Source of the DNA: Brenneria corticis
GTDB lineage: Bacteria > Pseudomonadota > Gammaproteobacteria > Enterobacterales > Enterobacteriaceae
Assembly: GCF_003115855.1 (NCBI RefSeq)
Contig: NZ_KZ819072.1
Span: forward strand, 248,001 to 312,000
Length of the DNA: 64,000 nucleotides
Reading direction: 5' to 3'
In this document: positions 62,914 to 64,000 of the stretch, in pieces
Layout: every line of letters begins with the position of its first letter
Position numbering within the stretch: position 1 is the stretch's first letter
Translations under genes and position numbers: made by a program
The notes under the pieces: generated by a model
Told to the model about the DNA's origin: nothing
Seen by the model: only the letters and a program-made list of their open reading frames with translations
The model's database searches: none

Positions 62914-63894
62914 TTAGCCCCACAGCGTCGCTTCTGACGGGTGTATTTTACTGCCGTCATAATCAAGGCCGTTGGCCCGGTCGCGCTGTAATAGCAAAGG
63001 ACCGTCCAGATCGACCACCTGCGCGCCCTGGGCCACGATAAAGGCCGGCGCCATCGACAGCGAGGTGCTCACCATACAGCCGACCATGATTTGCAAGCCT
63101 CGCTCCAGCGCTCCGGCGCGCAGGCGCAGCGCTTCGGTCAGGCCGCCGCTTTTGTCCAGCTTGATATTGATCATCTCATAGCATCCGGCGATCGCCTCCA
63201 GCGAGTGGCTGTCATGACAGGACTCATCGGCGCATATCGGGATCGGGTGCGGCAGTTCGGCCAATACGCCGTCTTTCCCGGCGGGCAGCGGCTGTTCGAT
63301 CATCGTCACGCCCAGCGCGGCCAGTTCCGGCACCAGTTTCAGGTAGAGCTCGGCATCCCAGCCTTCGTTGGCGTCGACGATCAGGCGCGCGGAGGGCGCG
63401 CCGTTGCGCACCGCGGCCACTCTGGCCAAATCGTCTTTATCGGCCAGTTTCAGCTTGAGCAGCGGGCGGTTGGCGTTTTGCCGCGCGGCCTGTCGCATCT
63501 TCTCCGGCGTATCCAGCGACAGGGTGTATGCCGTTTCCAGTACGCCCGGCGCCGGCAGATTCAGGCGCTGCCAGATCCGCTGATGGTGCTGTTTGCATTC
63601 CAGATCCCAGAAGGCGCAGTCGAGCGCGTTGCGCGCCGCGCCCGCCGACAGCCGGGTTTGCAGCTGTTCGCGATCCAGACCGTGGCGGATATCGTCATTC
63701 AGCGCGGCGATTTGCGCCATCACGCTTTCAATGGATTCGCCGTAGCGCGCGTAGGGAACGCACTCGCCGTAGCCGGTAACCTCGCCGGAACGGAGAGCGA
63801 CCACCACCACGTCGGCCTGACTTTTACTGCCGCGCGAAATGGTGAATGTCCCCTGTAGCGGCCAGCTTTCATGGAAGAGTTCGAGTTCGATCAT
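62914..63894 (-). CDS. dgcA: Enolase-superfamily racemase, DgcA-like (N-acyl D-Glu or dipeptide epimerase)
   Basis: 326 residues, muconate-lactonising/mandelate-racemase type barrel. Catalytic Lys in LLKLKLADKDD, metal ligands in LIVDANEGW, MIEQPLPAGKDG and ICADESCHD, and the opposite Lys in INIKLDKSGGLTEAL, all intact. The family holds L-Ala-D/L-Glu epimerases (YcjG) and DgcA, which racemises N-acetyl-D-glutamate. The partner gene just upstream, overlapping by 4 bp, ends like DUF1611/DgcN, which favours DgcA. No signal peptide. Confidence 0.82.
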   Translation of the reverse strand: MIELELFHESWPLQGTFTISRGSKSQADVVVVALRSGEVTGYGECVPYARYGESIESVMAQIAALNDDIRHGLDREQLQTRLSAGAARNALDCAFWDLECKQHHQRIWQRLNLPAPGVLETAYTLSLDTPEKMRQAARQNANRPLLKLKLADKDDLARVAAVRNGAPSARLIVDANEGWDAELYLKLVPELAALGVTMIEQPLPAGKDGVLAELPHPIPICADESCHDSHSLEAIAGCYEMINIKLDKSGGLTEALRLRAGALERGLQIMVGCMVSTSLSMAPAFIVAQGAQVVDLDGPLLLQRDRANGLDYDGSKIHPSEATLWG

Positions 63895-64000
63895 AGACTG
63901 GCCAATTGGTCGACGATGCGTCCTACGCCCTGGCGGAACGGATCCACCACGGGCAAGCCGAATTTTTTCTCCAGTTCGGCCATCAGCCGTAATGCGTCCG
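63891..64000 (-). CDS. dgcN: DgcN-like DUF1611 protein, only the C terminus in window
   Basis: The last 36 codons of a minus-strand gene that overlaps dgcA by ATGA: ALRLMAELEKKFGLPVVDPF, then RQGVGRIVDQLASL and stop. This matches the end of P-loop DUF1611 proteins (GLPVxDPxRxG). DgcN acetylates D-glutamate with acetyl-CoA in the pathway whose next enzyme is DgcA, as I recall. Most of the gene lies beyond position 64000. Confidence 0.65.
   Translation of the reverse strand, partial: DALRLMAELEKKFGLPVVDPFRQGVGRIVDQLASL

Overview
The window looks like chromosome of an enterobacterium, most likely one of the plant-associated soft-rot group (Pectobacteriaceae: Pectobacterium, Dickeya, Brenneria, Lonsdalea). 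This is inferred from remembered protein similarity (UxuA/UxuB, an EcoKI-like HsdRMS, IraP, CbtA/YfjQ-type island genes) and from the mix of uronate catabolism and chemotaxis genes. No rRNA is present to fix the genus. The window splits into a left core block, a short accessory strip, one large tRNA-borne genomic island, and a right block of catabolic and transport genes.

Left block (1-8092): the hexuronate operon uxuA-uxuB (minus strand, uxuB cut by the window edge), a LacI-family regulator, a divergent GH31 alpha-glycosidase and a chemoreceptor. Repeated AACCAATT / GTCAACCAA boxes lie in both intergenic control regions and suggest one regulator controls the uxu and GH31 promoters. The strip 8093-11437 holds an IraP-like RpoS anti-adapter, a phage-type pseudogene with an in-frame stop, a pentapeptide-repeat protein, a VOC protein and a GNAT acetyltransferase.

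Island (about 11438-49310, 37.9 kb): a 17-bp direct repeat, CCCTACAGGATTCGAAC, occurs once at 11438-11454 and once inside the tRNA-Arg(UCU) gene at 49294-49310. A P4-type integrase lies next to the tRNA. Repeats of a TTATACCAACA-type sequence sit inside both ends and look like integrase arm sites. The left part is a CP4/P4-type cassette: DUF932 (YfjQ), RadC, CbtA toxin without its antitoxin, DUF4942, inovirus Gp2-like proteins and AlpA. Next comes a WYL-regulator operon of unrecognised function (two glycine/alanine-rich membrane-type proteins around a TerB-like protein). It is followed by a YkgJ-type Cys-cluster protein, an IrmA-like exported protein, an orphan flagellin and a LuxR-type HTH protein. 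The right part is a defence cluster: an SBD-only remnant of a phosphorothioate-dependent nuclease, a two-gene Druantia type III system (DruH, DruE), a one-protein GmrSD-type restriction enzyme with a DUF5655 tail, a SymE-type toxin, and a complete EcoKI-family type I restriction-modification operon. Remnants of an older P4 integrase and of a small island gene lie beside the current integrase, so the site has hosted more than one element.

Right block (49594-64000): an eight-gene minus-strand operon (polysaccharide-deacetylase-type hydrolase, Dpp/Opp-type importer, short-chain dehydrogenase, penicillin-acylase-family amidase) probably imports and deacylates an N-acyl or peptide-like compound. 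A DUF3772 mechanosensitive channel follows. The window ends with dat, a dgcA-like racemase and the 3' end of a dgcN-like gene, which together suggest D-amino-acid (D-glutamate) utilisation. The best candidate for an undescribed system is the WYL/pore-like/TerB operon at 19575-23826, with the linked leader element that recurs before the IrmA-like gene.
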